A stretch of DNA of 64,000 nucleotides, from NCBI GenBank assembly GCA_963457665.1, contig OY735206.1, forward strand, positions 28,634,377 through 28,698,376, in the 5' to 3' direction. This stretch comes from Thysanoteuthis rhombus. Lineage: Eukaryota > Mollusca > Cephalopoda > Oegopsida > Thysanoteuthidae. Under the pieces are notes generated by a model. That model saw only the letters and a program-made list of their open reading frames with translations, ran no database searches and was not told where the DNA came from. Both the position numbers and the translations under genes were made by a program. Positions 1 through 11,112 of the stretch are shown here, in pieces (positions within the stretch are counted from its first letter, which is position 1; every line of letters starts with the position of its first letter).

Positions 1-2
1 CG

Positions 3-465
3 ATCCCATTAATCCTAAAAAGAAGAGTATACAACCAATACATCCTCCCAATAGTCACTAATGGAGCTGAAACATGGAAACTAACCAAGAGACAGACCTG
101 CAAACTGAAGAGCATACAACGCATGCACAAGAGAATCATGCTCAACCTCACATGGAGAGATCACAATACAGCACTGTATATAAGGAAGAAAACAGGAGTC
201 CGAGACATCATAGAATCTAATAGAAAACATAAATGGCAATGGACTGGTCATGTTGCAAGAATGGCACACAACAGAGGGACATCACAACTCACAACATGGA
301 TCTCCAGAGATCACATGCGAAACCGAAACCGGTAGAATACAAAATAGAGAGATGAACTAGATAAATTCAGAAAATAGTGGCACTGCAATGCCCATCAGAG
401 AAATGTAGCGGATCCTGGGGAAGGTCCATGTCCAACGATGGGTGTTAAGAGACTGATGATGATCA
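3..465 (+). pseudogene. RTE-type LINE, 3' end of reverse transcriptase ORF
   Basis: An open frame from base 3 to 335 encodes the C-terminal tail of a non-LTR retrotransposon polyprotein. Recognisable stretches are VYNQYILPIVTNGAETWKL (about 27-83), LTWRDH, IRKKTGVRDIIES and KWQWTGHVARM, in the order seen in endonuclease-reverse transcriptase proteins of the RTE clade. The catalytic part lies off the left edge. A TAG at about 333 ends the frame early; homology continues in broken form (RDELDKF-like, then GEGPCP-TMGVKRL). The 3' end is a short TGATGATGAT run near 453, typical of RTE tails. Similar tails on the same strand lie at 26.2, 45.2 and 56.1 kb. Clade assignment is from remembered motif order, not a search. 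Confidence 0.82.
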
Positions 466-560
466 CCTTTAAGTTTGGTACAAAGCATGGAGTTGGTAAC
501 ACTCAGTGAGGTGTAAACTCAGTATGTTTTGAGACACTAACTTGCCAACCACTGACCTAC
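466..560. other. Unassigned sequence
   Basis: Short unique-looking stretch between the LINE tail and a pyrimidine tract. Nothing recognised. Confidence 0.3.
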
Positions 561-1085
561 TATCCTGTCACCTGTGTGTTCATTCTTCCTCGTTTGCTGA
601 CATCTTTTTTCTTCATTGCTTTTTGTATCCTTCTTCTTTCTCTCTTTCATTCTTCTTACTTTATCCTCTTTTTCTTTCTGCGTTTTGATACCTTTTCCGT
701 TTTTACTTAGTACTTTTTTTTCTCATCATCTTTTTCTTCTTCTTTCATTTCTTTCTTTCCAACAATCTCATTCCTTTCTTTTTAAAGTTTTTCTCTCTTT
801 GTTTCTTCCTCTTTCATGTTCTTCTACACTTTTTCATTTTTTCTTTTCTCGTATTTTTCTCCTTTTACTCTCTCTCTTTCATTTTCTTCTTCTCCCTCTT
901 TCTTTCCCTTTCTTTTCCTTCTTTCCCTCTCCCTTTTCCCATCACCTTTTTACCCTATCTTTCATTTTCTCTCTCTTTTTTTCGTCTGTCATCATTTTCT
1001 TGTCTCTTTCTTTTAAATTTTCTTTTTCTTCTATTTCTTTTCATATCCTTTTTTTCCCTTTTTTTCCTGGATATTTCTGTTTATT
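561..1085. repeat. Pyrimidine-rich tract, ~500 bp
   Basis: The plus strand is almost only T and C with few purines. The long open frames through it are rich in F, S and L only because TTT, TCT and CTT codons dominate; they are not genes. Such asymmetric tracts can form triplex (H-) DNA. Confidence 0.85.
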
Positions 1086-1109
1086 TTATTTTGATGCCAA
1101 TTCAAACGA

Positions 1110-1420
1110 CCAGATATGACCCTTACGCTGGGTATGACGCCGGGACGTCACATGTCAGAAATTCTCTCCATGCTCCGCTGTCTCTACTTGACGTGGAAAT
1201 TCCATGATATGTGAACTCTGACTCAGAGGTGACAAGCACCCGAGCTGTGTCACTCCCTTCCTATGCTATTTGGTCTATAGCGGAAGGGCGAAACTATTGA
1301 TCAATGCCTCGCCCAATTAGTGTGGAGTGAACGCAGATTGCCTCAGTCAGAGATTGAACTCCGATTCCCGATTCCATTTTCCAAACGGCTAACCGTTTGG
1401 CCCCCGGCAACCCTTATTCT
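1110..1420 (-). repeat. SINE-1 copy, tRNA-like head (antisense)
   Basis: Read on the minus strand, the segment starts with a tRNA-like head: an A-box-like GCCAAACGGTTAGCCG and a B-box-like GGAGTTCAATCTC near 1345-1355. Its body (about 1230-1300) carries AAATAGCAT and GGGTGCTTGTCACC, matching the segment at 8255-8465, which has the same order of parts on the plus strand. The match shows a dispersed repeat. The tRNA-derived SINE reading is inference from the boxes. Confidence 0.6.
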
Positions 1421-2250
1421 TTCATTCCTTTCCAGTCCATAGTCTTCTTTTCACCAGAGTTCCCATTTTAACCATGTAATGGCCAAATTTGGAAAATGTA
1501 ACCTTTCTTCCGAAAACATTCGGCCATGAACTTTTTGGTTTGGCTATATATACATTTTTGGCCATCTTGTCTTTGTTACAGTAGTATTTTTAATAAATCC
1601 GTTTTGTGTATGTGTGTGAGATAGATAGATAGATAGATAGATGGATGGAAGGAGAGGGGAAGAGAGAGGGATTCAGTGGTCTAATGTTCTTTGAAAAATC
1701 ATCAGCATCAGCATCCTTATCATCACCAACATCATTATCACCATTATCACGTTGTTTTTGGCTTTGATTTCAGTTTATGTAAGCCACCAGCGGGGTCTGA
1801 ATCAGATACCTAAGAATGGTAACTTTGTATGATATGATAGGGCCCTTAAATATACAGACCATACAACACTTTCCAGAACATACTTCTATATGTACATAAA
1901 GTGAGGTGTGCTTGGTGCAGTCCATACATTCACATTGACAAAATATTCCTAATATTGTGAGCGGTGAGAGTAGGAAAAGTTTGTTTCATTTTTTCAAAGA
2001 TGATATTACCTAACAGAACTGAAAATGTTTTCGATGAATTGTACATTTTCAACAGTCAAAAATTCCAACAGTAAAACAATTTTTAAAACAATGGTAGGTT
2101 CTGCAAAGGAGAATGAAGTAGAATTCGAATGTCAAGCATCAAAGTTCCAATAGCATAGTGCTTTTTTAATTACTTTTTTCAAGTTAAAAAAGTGAGAATG
2201 TGTGTTTAAAAAGGTACCACGCTATTGTAATTTTGATGAGTGACGTTCAA
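1421..2250. other. Non-coding stretch with small microsatellites
   Basis: AT-rich DNA with an ATAGATAG run at about 1620-1645 and imperfect CATCAT/TCATCA repeats at about 1699-1750. No homology recognised. Confidence 0.4.
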
Positions 2251-2365
2251 ATTCTTTTTTTTTTTTTTTTTGCAGAACGCACCATTTATGTTTTAATATT
2301 TAAAAGTTTCGTTTTTCATCTTTCCTTTAGAATATCAACAAGCAAGACATCATAAAGCATTTGTC

Positions 2366-2450
2366 GTATTATTATTATTGTTATTATTATTATTGTTATT
2401 ATTATTATTATTATTATTATCATTATTATTTTTATTATTATCATTATTTA
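2366..2450. repeat. (ATT)n microsatellite
   Basis: Tandem TTA/ATT triplets with a few G and C interruptions. A 17-base T run lies upstream near 2256. Confidence 0.9.
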
Positions 2451-3000
2451 CCTTCCTTTTTTTTCCACTTTTTTTTTTAACTTGGGCCGTCATCATAAAG
2501 CAACGATTCAAAAATATATAATAATGATTTATAATACTTCATCCAATAGAAATGAAAAGTAAAAATAATTGCTTTTATAAACAATTTTGGCATTTGGATA
2601 TTTTTATCATTTTTTTTTTCTCTTTTGTTTAGTGTTTCTGGCCAAAAACGTCTGTAACTATCTGGCAACCTTGTCATCTACCTTCTTTTTTCCTCTCCGT
2701 CTTCTCCTTCTCCCTTTTTCTCTTCATTTGACTCGTCTTTCTGTAATTTCCTTCTTATGTTATAAGCAAAAAGACATTTACCATATCGCATTGCTTGTTG
2801 CTAAAGAAAGAAACCTCCTTGACCCTAGAGCCAAAAATGAGAAAACAAAAATGAATAAATAAATAAAACTAAATCTATAAAGGCAACAAGGAAGTGTGAC
2901 ACCCAATTGAGGGTGGATCACGTGATTCGGTTCAGATTTCGATGGTCGGTGGTTGGCAACACAACTGACTAACCGAATCTGTACGAAATGAACCAACATT
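2451..3000. other. Non-coding stretch
   Basis: AT-rich with T-rich patches. The segment 2880-2990 (GTGTGACACCCAATTGAGGG, then GGTTCAGATTTCGATGG) has a weak SINE-like flavour, but I cannot place it in a family. Confidence 0.3.
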
Positions 3001-3010
3001 TTTATTTCGT

Positions 3011-3135
3011 TTTAATTCTTCTTCTTTTTCTTCTGCTTTTTCTTCCACCTCTTCTTCTTATTCTTCTTCTCTTTCTTCTTCTTCTTCTTCTCCTTCTTCT
3101 CCTTCTTCTTCTTCTTCTTCTTCTTCTTCTTCATT
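3011..3135. repeat. (TTC)n microsatellite
   Basis: Long run of CTT/TTC triplets with a few interruptions. A pure polypyrimidine strand. Confidence 0.9.
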
Positions 3136-3339
3136 CTCATTCTTTCAGTTTTCTGTTTCCACATGCACATTGCCAGCTTCAGATGATGATAAAGACTTCT
3201 ACACTTTCATCTTGAAGCATCAACAATTCCATATTTCATAGTTATACAAATAAACACATAATGGCATAAAAAGAATCCAAGGGGAAAAAAATACAACAAT
3301 TTGGCTGAATGCCTTGCTTTAAACTGTTCCTTGCACTAA

Positions 3340-3712
3340 ACCAGTGGTTCTCAATCTGTGTATCGAAGCAAAACAGCGTACCGCCATATTCTCCCAATTC
3401 ATGAGCCACATATATTTTTCCAAACATGAATATATCTAGCTCGGGTATGCCGTCTATCTAGTTTCCGCCACAGATTTCCCAATTTAATAGTTTTATAACT
3501 ACATTTTTAGAGATATAAACCTTTTTAGCGACATATGAAAGTGAAAAGAGGTGATGAGTATACATATCAGAATACCAATATAAAAGTAGCATTCATTGAC
3601 TTCTGAAATGTTTTATCTAATTATTTTCATTTTTGCCGGTGGTGTGCCGCGTAATTCAAATATATATTTTAGTGTGTCGTCTTGCCATAATGTATCAGAA
3701 CCACTGTATGAA
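3340..3712. mobile_element. hAT-like non-autonomous element (MITE)
   Basis: The left end reads CCAGTGGTTCTCAATCTGTG and the right end is its approximate complement (TCAGAACCACTG), a terminal sequence typical of hAT elements. Near the right end, GGTGTGCCGCGTAATTC and AGTGTGTCGTCTTGCC match, in reverse, part of the similar element at 59820-60284. No transposase is encoded. The flanks do not show a clear 8 bp target duplication, so it is old or its ends are misplaced by a few bases. Confidence 0.65.
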
Positions 3713-4352
3713 TTGACTCCCTTGCCAGACTATGGAACCATGTGGAAGCAAGAGACTCACAAGCAGTGGCTTGCAAGACTATCTCGCTAACCTCTGTATT
3801 GCAACAAATGGGACAGGACAAGTTTCCTCTCGTTATCTGAAAGTAAACCGTTCCGATGGAAATAAAAAGTTTCGCAGGTCGAAAGGCTTAAAGCGAAGAA
3901 GCAATTACCATTAATTTTTATGAGAAAAATTTCAGAGAATTCCTCGACCCCCAAAATAGAGATAATTCTATGTTAAGCTTTGTCCTCGGGGATTGGGGTG
4001 GTAGGATGTACAGAATATTGGGTGTAGGAGAGAGAGAGAGAGAGGATGGGGGAGGCAATGGGGGAGTTCGAGATATATAGATAGATAGATATGAACGGAC
4101 TAAGATAGATGGATAGGTAGATAAATATCATCTCCTGTTAAATGTCAAGTGTAAGTGACTCTAATTTTACTACCAAAAAAACAGTTCGTGGCATGTTACG
4201 ATGTCTTTTAGTTTTACGCCGTTTGAACTCTTTCAGATTCTCCGTAATGTAACTCGAGCGCTGTGAGAGAAAAAGCTGCGAACATAGATACCAGAGACAC
4301 TTCTAACTTCCTGTTGTTCGGAAGTCAACTCCGATAGTTATCACAAATTACA

Positions 4353-4353
<1 letters not shown>
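3713..4353. other. Unassigned sequence with small repeats
   Basis: Contains an AG-rich run at about 4028-4065 followed by ATAGATAG units (4076-4125). Nothing else recognised. Confidence 0.35.
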
Positions 4354-4430
<77 letters not shown>

Positions 4431-4463
4431 GCAAATACACACGCTCTCTCTCCCACTTTTATA

Positions 4464-4497
<34 letters not shown>
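4354..4497. repeat. Two (TA)n microsatellites
   Basis: (TA)n at about 4354-4430 and again at 4468-4496, separated by about 40 bases containing CTCTCTCTCCC. Confidence 0.95.
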
Positions 4498-4499
<2 letters not shown>

Positions 4500-4720
4500 C
4501 AGCAGCAAAAGCCTGTAAAAGCCTTCTGCGGGACAAAGGCCTTTCCCATTTCTTTCCATGACGACCACGATTACGCTAACCTTTGCAATGTCTAAACGGC
4601 AAACCTTTCTATCTTATCCCTCCTTCTTCTCTCTGGTCTGGTCGTACTGTGCTAACTGTCCCATAGGCACCTGCTATGTTATCCTGCTATGGCATCTGTT
4701 GCCATCTCTCATATATATAT
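4498..4720 (-). mobile_element. LINE 3' tail (antisense), copy 1
   Basis: Shares GGACAAAGGCCTT, a following ATTTCTTTCC and a downstream ACTGTCCCATnGGCACC with 5040-5190. In antisense this is the end of a LINE ORF and its 3' UTR, the part that reads AFVQQ-type residues in the better preserved copy. It directly abuts the preceding (TA)n. Confidence 0.55.
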
Positions 4721-4785
4721 ATATATATATTTCCCGACGGGAAGACCCAAATAAGTGCTTCACCCCCAAATGTGGACATTTACGT

Positions 4786-4990
4786 TATTAAGTGATGGAT
4801 TTATAATCCGGATATTCATGAGTGCATTATATTATTCGAAACTCCCGTTATTACACGAAGAATGTGTCATTTGGCCAAGACAACGTAAATAGAATAAAGA
4901 ATTGAAGAAAATGGAGCTGCAGTAGGAATCGAATCTGCGACCAATAAGGTAGCTGCTTTAACATAGTGATGCTCATATGTGAGTTTGAGC
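4786..4990 (-). repeat. SINE-4 copy, tRNA-like head (antisense)
   Basis: The stretch with CCCGTTATTACACG, a TGTGTCATTTGG-like motif, and ACGTAAATAGAAT aligns along about 140 bases with 53446-53615. The minus strand carries a B-box-like AGATTCGATTCC at about 4926-4937, close to the tRNA consensus. The second copy lacks an intact B box. It sits between two antisense LINE tails. Confidence 0.6.
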
Positions 4991-5029
4991 TTGTGTTTAT
5001 ATTCATAGCTATATATACATACACGCACA

Positions 5030-5210
5030 CGCACATCATCATTACCATCAGTCGGTTGCTGGACAAAGGCCTTGCTAATTTCTTTCCTTGATAATCCAGA
5101 TGTACTGAACTTTCCCATGTATGACCGGAAATCATTCCATCTTGTAGGTAGTTTTTTCTTACTGCATTCACTGTCCCATGGGCACCAGTTTTTTGCCTCT
5201 GGAAATAGTT
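5030..5210 (-). mobile_element. LINE 3' tail (antisense), copy 2
   Basis: On the minus strand one frame reads RWNDF, then LSRKEISKAFVQQPTDGNDD, the usual end of RTE-type proteins (AFVQQW-T), followed by a TGATGATG 3' end seen here as CATCATCATTACCATCA at 5034. The same ending occurs on the plus strand near 36180-36220. Truncated; frame broken. Confidence 0.65.
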
Positions 5211-5700
5211 TACATTTCTATTCCGTACAAAGTTGCAAACACAACATAGTTTTCTTTGTTTTTTTTCCGTCTATCCTTACCGATAGATATTTTGTCTAAA
5301 CCTGGGTTAGAAAAACTACATTCACAGATGTCGACGTTATACAAGTAGATCTGTATGATTTTTTCTTCATTGATTATCCTGGTCAAAAATCTTTGAAAAC
5401 CCCGGGGGATAAATAATCAAGAGGTTGGCAGATTGCAGGGATTTGGGGGATTTAAGTATTGATGATCCTTTGAGTTGGTTACATTCTTAACCACGAGGAA
5501 GGACTCAGAGAATGCAAACCTCTCCCTACGTCGTTTACTAACTAGAAACAGAGTATCGCTCAGATAGATACACAGAGAGACACGATTGAATTCTTATAAC
5601 TTCACTGGCAAGGGCAAATAACAATAGGTATGCCCTGGCACAACATAATCCTAATAATCGAATTGATCTACATTATTACTTACTTTGAACAAGACTCGCC
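5211..5700. other. Non-coding stretch
   Basis: No repeat or coding signal recognised. Confidence 0.3.
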
Positions 5701-5714
5701 ATCCAAATCAATAA

Positions 5715-6140
5715 TTGAGCAACTGGGGCGTCAAAATTTGGAGTCATGTAAAAATATTCCGTTGAAAAATAAATATGGTCTGACTAAATTCTATTTATGA
5801 GATCACTGGCGTTTTTACTGGAAAAATCATCTAAAATAGAGAGAAAAAAATATCGAGATTCTAAATCTAAATTTTATCAATAATTCCGTCAAAATAAAGC
5901 CCCAAAAAGGTCAAAAAAGTTTTTTTTCTCCAAAAATAAAAATAAAAATAATTTTAAATGGTCCAAGTGGAGTACTTGAGTAATGCCAATTTTCAAGTCT
6001 GGTAGACAAAACGGTACGGACAGGAGCACTGGAACACACAAACAAAGAAACAGATGCATTATCAAACGTACAAACAACCACACATAAAAAAAAAGTATAG
6101 AACGCCTTGTCATCTTTGATGACTACGGTTGTTCAATTAC
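5715..6140 (+). repeat. Family B dispersed repeat, copy 1
   Basis: Shares an ordered set of blocks with 30975-31380: AAATATGGTCTGACTAAATT, then GATCACTGG, GCCAATTTTCAAGTCT, ACAAAACGGTA, AGGAGCACTGGAACA, and a closing GGTTGTTCAATTA. Reverse copies lie at 38395-38590 and 60765-61020 and a third plus copy at 61955-62215. No open frame is conserved, so it is a non-coding interspersed element of unknown class. Orientation is arbitrary. Confidence 0.7.
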
Positions 6141-6870
6141 CAATTCATCCTCAACTCATTGACTTACAGAGGTAGCAAAAACGATTTGGTTATTGCGTCT
6201 TTGCTAGCGCCCTAAAATTCGTATATCAGTCTTCTCTTTTTTTTTCACAAAGAATTTGTTTCCTTTCACATATTTATCTACTCAAGATAAGTAGAGATGG
6301 CAAAATAAAAGTTTATCAGTAATCAGAAGAGTACTTGAAGTTTGGTTTTAAAACTGCTTTGCGCGATAGACGGTTACCTTTCTGTATATAATGCAATAAA
6401 GGTCTGATCAATGAATCATTGAATCTTGCAATGACTGGGTAAATTCAAAAGCAAGACATAAAGATCAATTCAAAGTTGCAATACTTTGAGTCACTAAAAT
6501 GAATTTTGAAAATAGATCTACTATCAATTCATTGTTTACTGGGTGACCTGAATTGTACCCTTGAGATTGATTCGCTACTTATAGAAGAAGCTGGGAAGAA
6601 TCAAATCATAAGAGCGAATTTGATTAAGCTAGAAATTTCAATTTTTCTCAAACTGTTTTTTGTTCCACATGAGATATAATTAAATTCCCTTTTTTTATAG
6701 TGAAGGAGACATCTATTTTTTTCAGATGTCAATGTGGAACATGAATTGAAAAAGGTCGAGAACCACCCACGTAGAGAGACTGTGCAGTTCATTCAATTAC
6801 GTCTCTTTGATTTTCATTTTTGGAAGACTCCTCACCTCGCTATAGGAGGTTGGTAGGTCGGCCCCCATAT
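6141..6870. other. Non-coding stretch
   Basis: AT-rich; nothing recognised. Confidence 0.3.
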
Positions 6871-6874
6871 AGTC

Positions 6875-7110
6875 TCTTAAGTCAGATTTACTCAGAAAGC
6901 TGTCCCTTGATAGGATAATCTTACCAAGAAACACCTTCCACTCAGGGTCGCGTGATCTGGCAATAACTGAGTTTGGATTTGATGTTTTAAACCTGATTTT
7001 CTGAGCTGTTTCAAGCCAGATTTACTAGATAGAACGGTGTCACTTGATAAAATGCTTCTTACTTAGAATTAAATTCTACTCAGGGTTATGTGAGCTGGCA
7101 ATACTGGCAT
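6875..7110. repeat. Two-unit tandem duplication, ~135 bp unit
   Basis: The first unit (about 6877-6975) has AGTCAGATTTACTCAG, CACTTGATA-like TCCCTTGATAGGAT, ACTCAGGGTCGCGTGA and CTGGCAATAACTG. The second (about 7012-7110) has AGCCAGATTTACTAGAT, TCACTTGATAAAAT, ACTCAGGGTTATGTGAG and CTGGCAATACTG. The order and spacing agree, so this is a diverged direct duplication. Confidence 0.7.
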
Positions 7111-7129
7111 TTAAACTTTATAGTTGACT

Positions 7130-7560
7130 CCTGATTGAACTTTCTGTTCTTGTTCTTAATTGGCTCAACTCTTCCAGTCTTTCTTTTTCTTTTTTTTTCT
7201 TTCTTTTCCTTTTCTCTTTTTTTTTTTCATTCTCTTTTTTTTCATGCCTGGGCGTCTTTCTTTTGTTTTTTTTTCCCTCTTCTTCTTATCATCTCGATTC
7301 AATCTTTTTCATTCAGCGACTTCCCTTTTTTTTTTTTTTTTTTTTTTTTGGTTTCCCCCTTTTTGTTTCCTCACTTCCTTTCTTCCTCACCTTTTTCCTT
7401 TCCTCCCCTTCTTTCTTTCGTCCCTTTTCCTCTCTTTCCTTTCTTTCTTCCCTCCCCATTGTTCTTTCCATTCTTTCTTTTTCTTCCCACTTTTATCTTT
7501 CGTTCTTTTCTTTCTTTTCTCCACTTTTTTCTTCCCTTCCTTTCTTTCTTAAGTTTTGAC
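7130..7560. repeat. Pyrimidine-rich tract, ~430 bp
   Basis: T/C-only for long stretches, including a T run of about 22 at 7327-7349. Frames through it in all three phases stay open because of base composition. Confidence 0.85.
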
Positions 7561-8250
7561 TTTATTTCTATATGGAATAACAATGACGAATGACAATGAC
7601 CAGTCCAGAAATCAATGACATCATGCACGAATGACAGCAATACAGTGGCGTATGAAAAAACTAATGACAAATTCACTCCCACTTCTCTAACCTGACTCAG
7701 TTCGACTTGTTTTGCTAAAGTTTGCCTATCCCATTTACAAGGACTAGTGATGAGGGAGCTGGAACGGAACACATAGTTTGGGAATTATGTTGTATGTAGA
7801 GATGAGTTCTGTCTAGCGCAGTCAAGCTTGTCTTTCTTGTTTTCATCTTGTCCTTTCTATCTTCCTTCCTTCCTTCCTAGTATTTATTTTATTTCTTTTC
7901 TTCAAGTCGTTCTTTTCTGGTCATCAATGAAGTATTCTTTTCTGGAAAGCACAAGCCAGCAAAAATAACCGGATTAATTTATTTTCGAAACGGCTTCAAA
8001 ACTAACAAGCCAATCAAATTAATCATTACGCTCAACGATGGCTAATAAAAAGAAAAACAATACTTAAGAATTTCCCAAATAAAAATGCAAATCGAAAAAT
8101 CTGAGTCCAAAGAAATCCTGTTGTTGTCATGAATTGCAAACACACATGTTGCTATTTGTCTGTTTGTCCTTTTCTTTCACACAAACATTTTCAAGATATT
8201 AGTCATTGCCTCCATTGCAAAAATTTTGCTTCTTACTCCTTATTCAGAAG
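7561..8250. other. Non-coding stretch
   Basis: Contains a short (TTCC)n at about 7861-7880. No homology recognised. Confidence 0.3.
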
Positions 8251-8254
8251 TGCA

Positions 8255-8465
8255 GGGTAGCCAAGCGGTTAACGGCATCGAGAATGGAATCCGGTTAGAC
8301 GGTTTGGGTTCACCTTGCACTAATGTCCACGGAGAAGGTATTAATGCGTATCTTCCCCAGCTATGGATGAAATAGCACAGTGGAAAATGAGAGACACCAC
8401 ATTGGGTGCTCGGTGTCTTTAAATCTATTTCACATATTGCAAACTTGAACCGAGATAGAAGAACT
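8255..8465 (+). repeat. SINE-1 copy, tRNA-like head
   Basis: Begins GGGTAGCCAAGCGGTTAACG, an A-box-like sequence, with a B-box-like GGTTTGGGTTCACC about 45 bases later. The body (ATGAAATAGCACAGTGG, then TGGGTGCTCGGTGTC) matches the antisense copy at 1110-1420. Spacing of the two boxes fits a tRNA-derived Pol III promoter. Confidence 0.65.
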
Positions 8466-8489
8466 TGTGAAGTGTGAAGTCCAAACAAG

Positions 8490-9291
<802 letters not shown>

Positions 9292-9519
9292 CTAACTGAA
9301 ATTAATTGCACGTTTTTATTCCTTTTAAGATTTATTGGAAATTATCATAAAAATAATTGATTGTAAAGGTATTCTGAAAAATATAGGTTCCTATGCGTAT
9401 GAAGTTATTAATTTTAAACAGAAGTGTATGATAATATGCCCAAAATCAATGGTACGAAACAATAATTAGTCAATTATACGTAATTTTCTAGCTAGAACTT
9501 TTTCTAACCTTTAACTCAA

Positions 9520-10225
9520 TTCACATAAACGTGCTCAGGGATATTTTGCCGCTTGCGAATAATCTCCAAGTTGTTGAGGATTCATAGGTTTCCTTTCTCT
9601 TACAAGCCTTTTCAATATATCTCACAAGTTTTCAATCGGATCCAGGTCCGGAATGCCAAGATAAAACTTTTATATTCTTATCCTGGAGATACTCCTTGAC
9701 AATGTTAGAAGAATGACTTGATCATTGACATACATACTCTAACATCATTTTCTGATTTCTCTCCGACACTTTCAAGCTGACATCCAATATTTTACAATAA
9801 TCCTCTCTTTTCATTATACCATTAACTCTTACCAAGATTCCAGTTCCTTTTGCAGAGAAATACCCCCAAAATCCGAAACTTCTCCCGCATGTTTTGTTAT
9901 AGGAACGGCTGAAGAAGTTTTATTTCATTCGATCATAGTATATTCTCCCAGAATGAGACAGGTTTATTGATATGTCCATTTGCAAATGCTAGACGATATT
10001 TTAGAAACAGGGTAACACGGAGTAGGGAAAGTCGATATAGTACTTAATAATACTTTCATTCCAGCAGTTTTCAAATATTCCTGAGATCCTTAATTGTAAT
10101 TTTGTGGTTTTTTCAAACAGTTCTCATAAAGTTACATTCTATTCTGGCCGACAGTACGTTATTTCTACCACGTCTGGGTTTATTTGCAACAGTATTTTTC
10201 CCTTGAAATTTAGAATGATGTTATA
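9520..10225 (-). pseudogene. Tc1-family transposase relic
   Basis: Reading the minus strand from about 10215 downward gives KNTVANKPRRGRNN and LSAR, the GRPR-like linker of Tc1 transposases, then KNHKITIKDL (second helix-turn-helix). Between about 9885 and 9815 it reads WGYFSAKGTGILVRVNG, the hallmark segment ahead of the second catalytic residue, followed by IMKREDYCKIL. Further on, SNIVKEYLQDKNIKVL matches the stretch before the NPIEN motif. The catalytic DDE residues are not intact and several stops and frameshifts are present. The element is dead. A normal Tc1 transposase is about 340 residues, which this ~700 bp span nearly covers. No terminal inverted repeats were found; a (TA)n lies just to the right. 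Confidence 0.85.
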
Positions 10226-10251
10226 ACGTGAATAGTTGTAGTGCTATCGAA

Positions 10252-10253
<2 letters not shown>

Positions 10254-10324
<71 letters not shown>
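10254..10324. repeat. (TA)n microsatellite
   Basis: Pure TA dinucleotides for about 70 bases. Confidence 0.97.
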
Positions 10325-10326
<2 letters not shown>

Positions 10327-10444
10327 TATATTAGAGTACAAATCAGTAATTCAATATATGGTGGGTTTATTTCATAAAGTGCTCGATACATTCAACATTA
10401 AGCTAAGTAGAGCTTTGAATATGGTGGAATAATAGATTTGCTAC

Positions 10445-11106
10445 ACAAACACATTAGGTTTCTACCCTTTTGGGACTCCTCCAAGCGGATAATTCGATTT
10501 TTTAGATCCCTATTTGAAATGTTATTGGGGAGCTTCTATTTTCTTCGATGGAAAACCTTCATCTTATTCCATTTATGTTCCTTTTCTTCATCCTTTTACT
10601 TGTTTAGTGGCTTAAAACCGTTTGTATATTATCTTCCTTAGGGGAAAATGATTACTGATCAATTGCTATAAATTACTTGGAATGTTTCAGAGACTTTTTT
10701 TCATCAATGTGTTGTTAATCTATCAGGTCTTTGAGGTATGCTTCCTCTCAGAAAGTATTTTTTTCCTTCTTTTACCTGCTCCCCAGTGGTAGGGTTTGCT
10801 TTTACATGACCAAGCTTGTTTATATTCAATTCTTTTAATATTCTTGGTGGGTTGTATCTATATATCTAGGATGATTATGAGATGGTGACTGGGTTGTCAT
10901 TAAAGTGGCTAGGGGTATATAATACTAATAATAATGTAAATGATAATACTGCTACTACTATTCGAAGTAAGAAAAAAAGGAAATGAAATATGAATCGAAT
11001 GAGATAAATAGACCATCTCAAGAACGTCCCAAATAGAGATCCAAATAAATCCAATCATTCGCCAAAAGAATCCCCAGAAGGGCAGAAACATAAATGTTTT
11101 CAACAT
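10445..11106. repeat. Inverted repeat pair, ~110 bp arms
   Basis: The left arm (10445-10550) holds GTTTCTACCCTTTTGGGACT and GGATAATTCGATTTTTTAGA. The complement of the right arm (10990-11106) holds GTTTCTGCCCTTCTGGGGAT and GATTGGATTTATTTGGATCT. Arms are roughly 70% alike by eye. Both encode an LPFW-like peptide in parallel frames, but this is just shared DNA. It could be two copies of a small repeat or the ends of one ~660 bp element. Confidence 0.6.
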
Positions 11107-11112
11107 ATATAG

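Noticed and set aside
616..1119. 167-codon frame rich in F, S and L, resembling a membrane protein
   Set aside because: Composition artefact of a pyrimidine tract; no amphipathic or conserved pattern. The same applies to 7135-7593 and 33340-33938.
7371..7772. 133-codon minus-strand frame ending in K, R and E-rich sequence
   Set aside because: The charged half is the purine strand of the pyrimidine tract; the remainder shows no homology.
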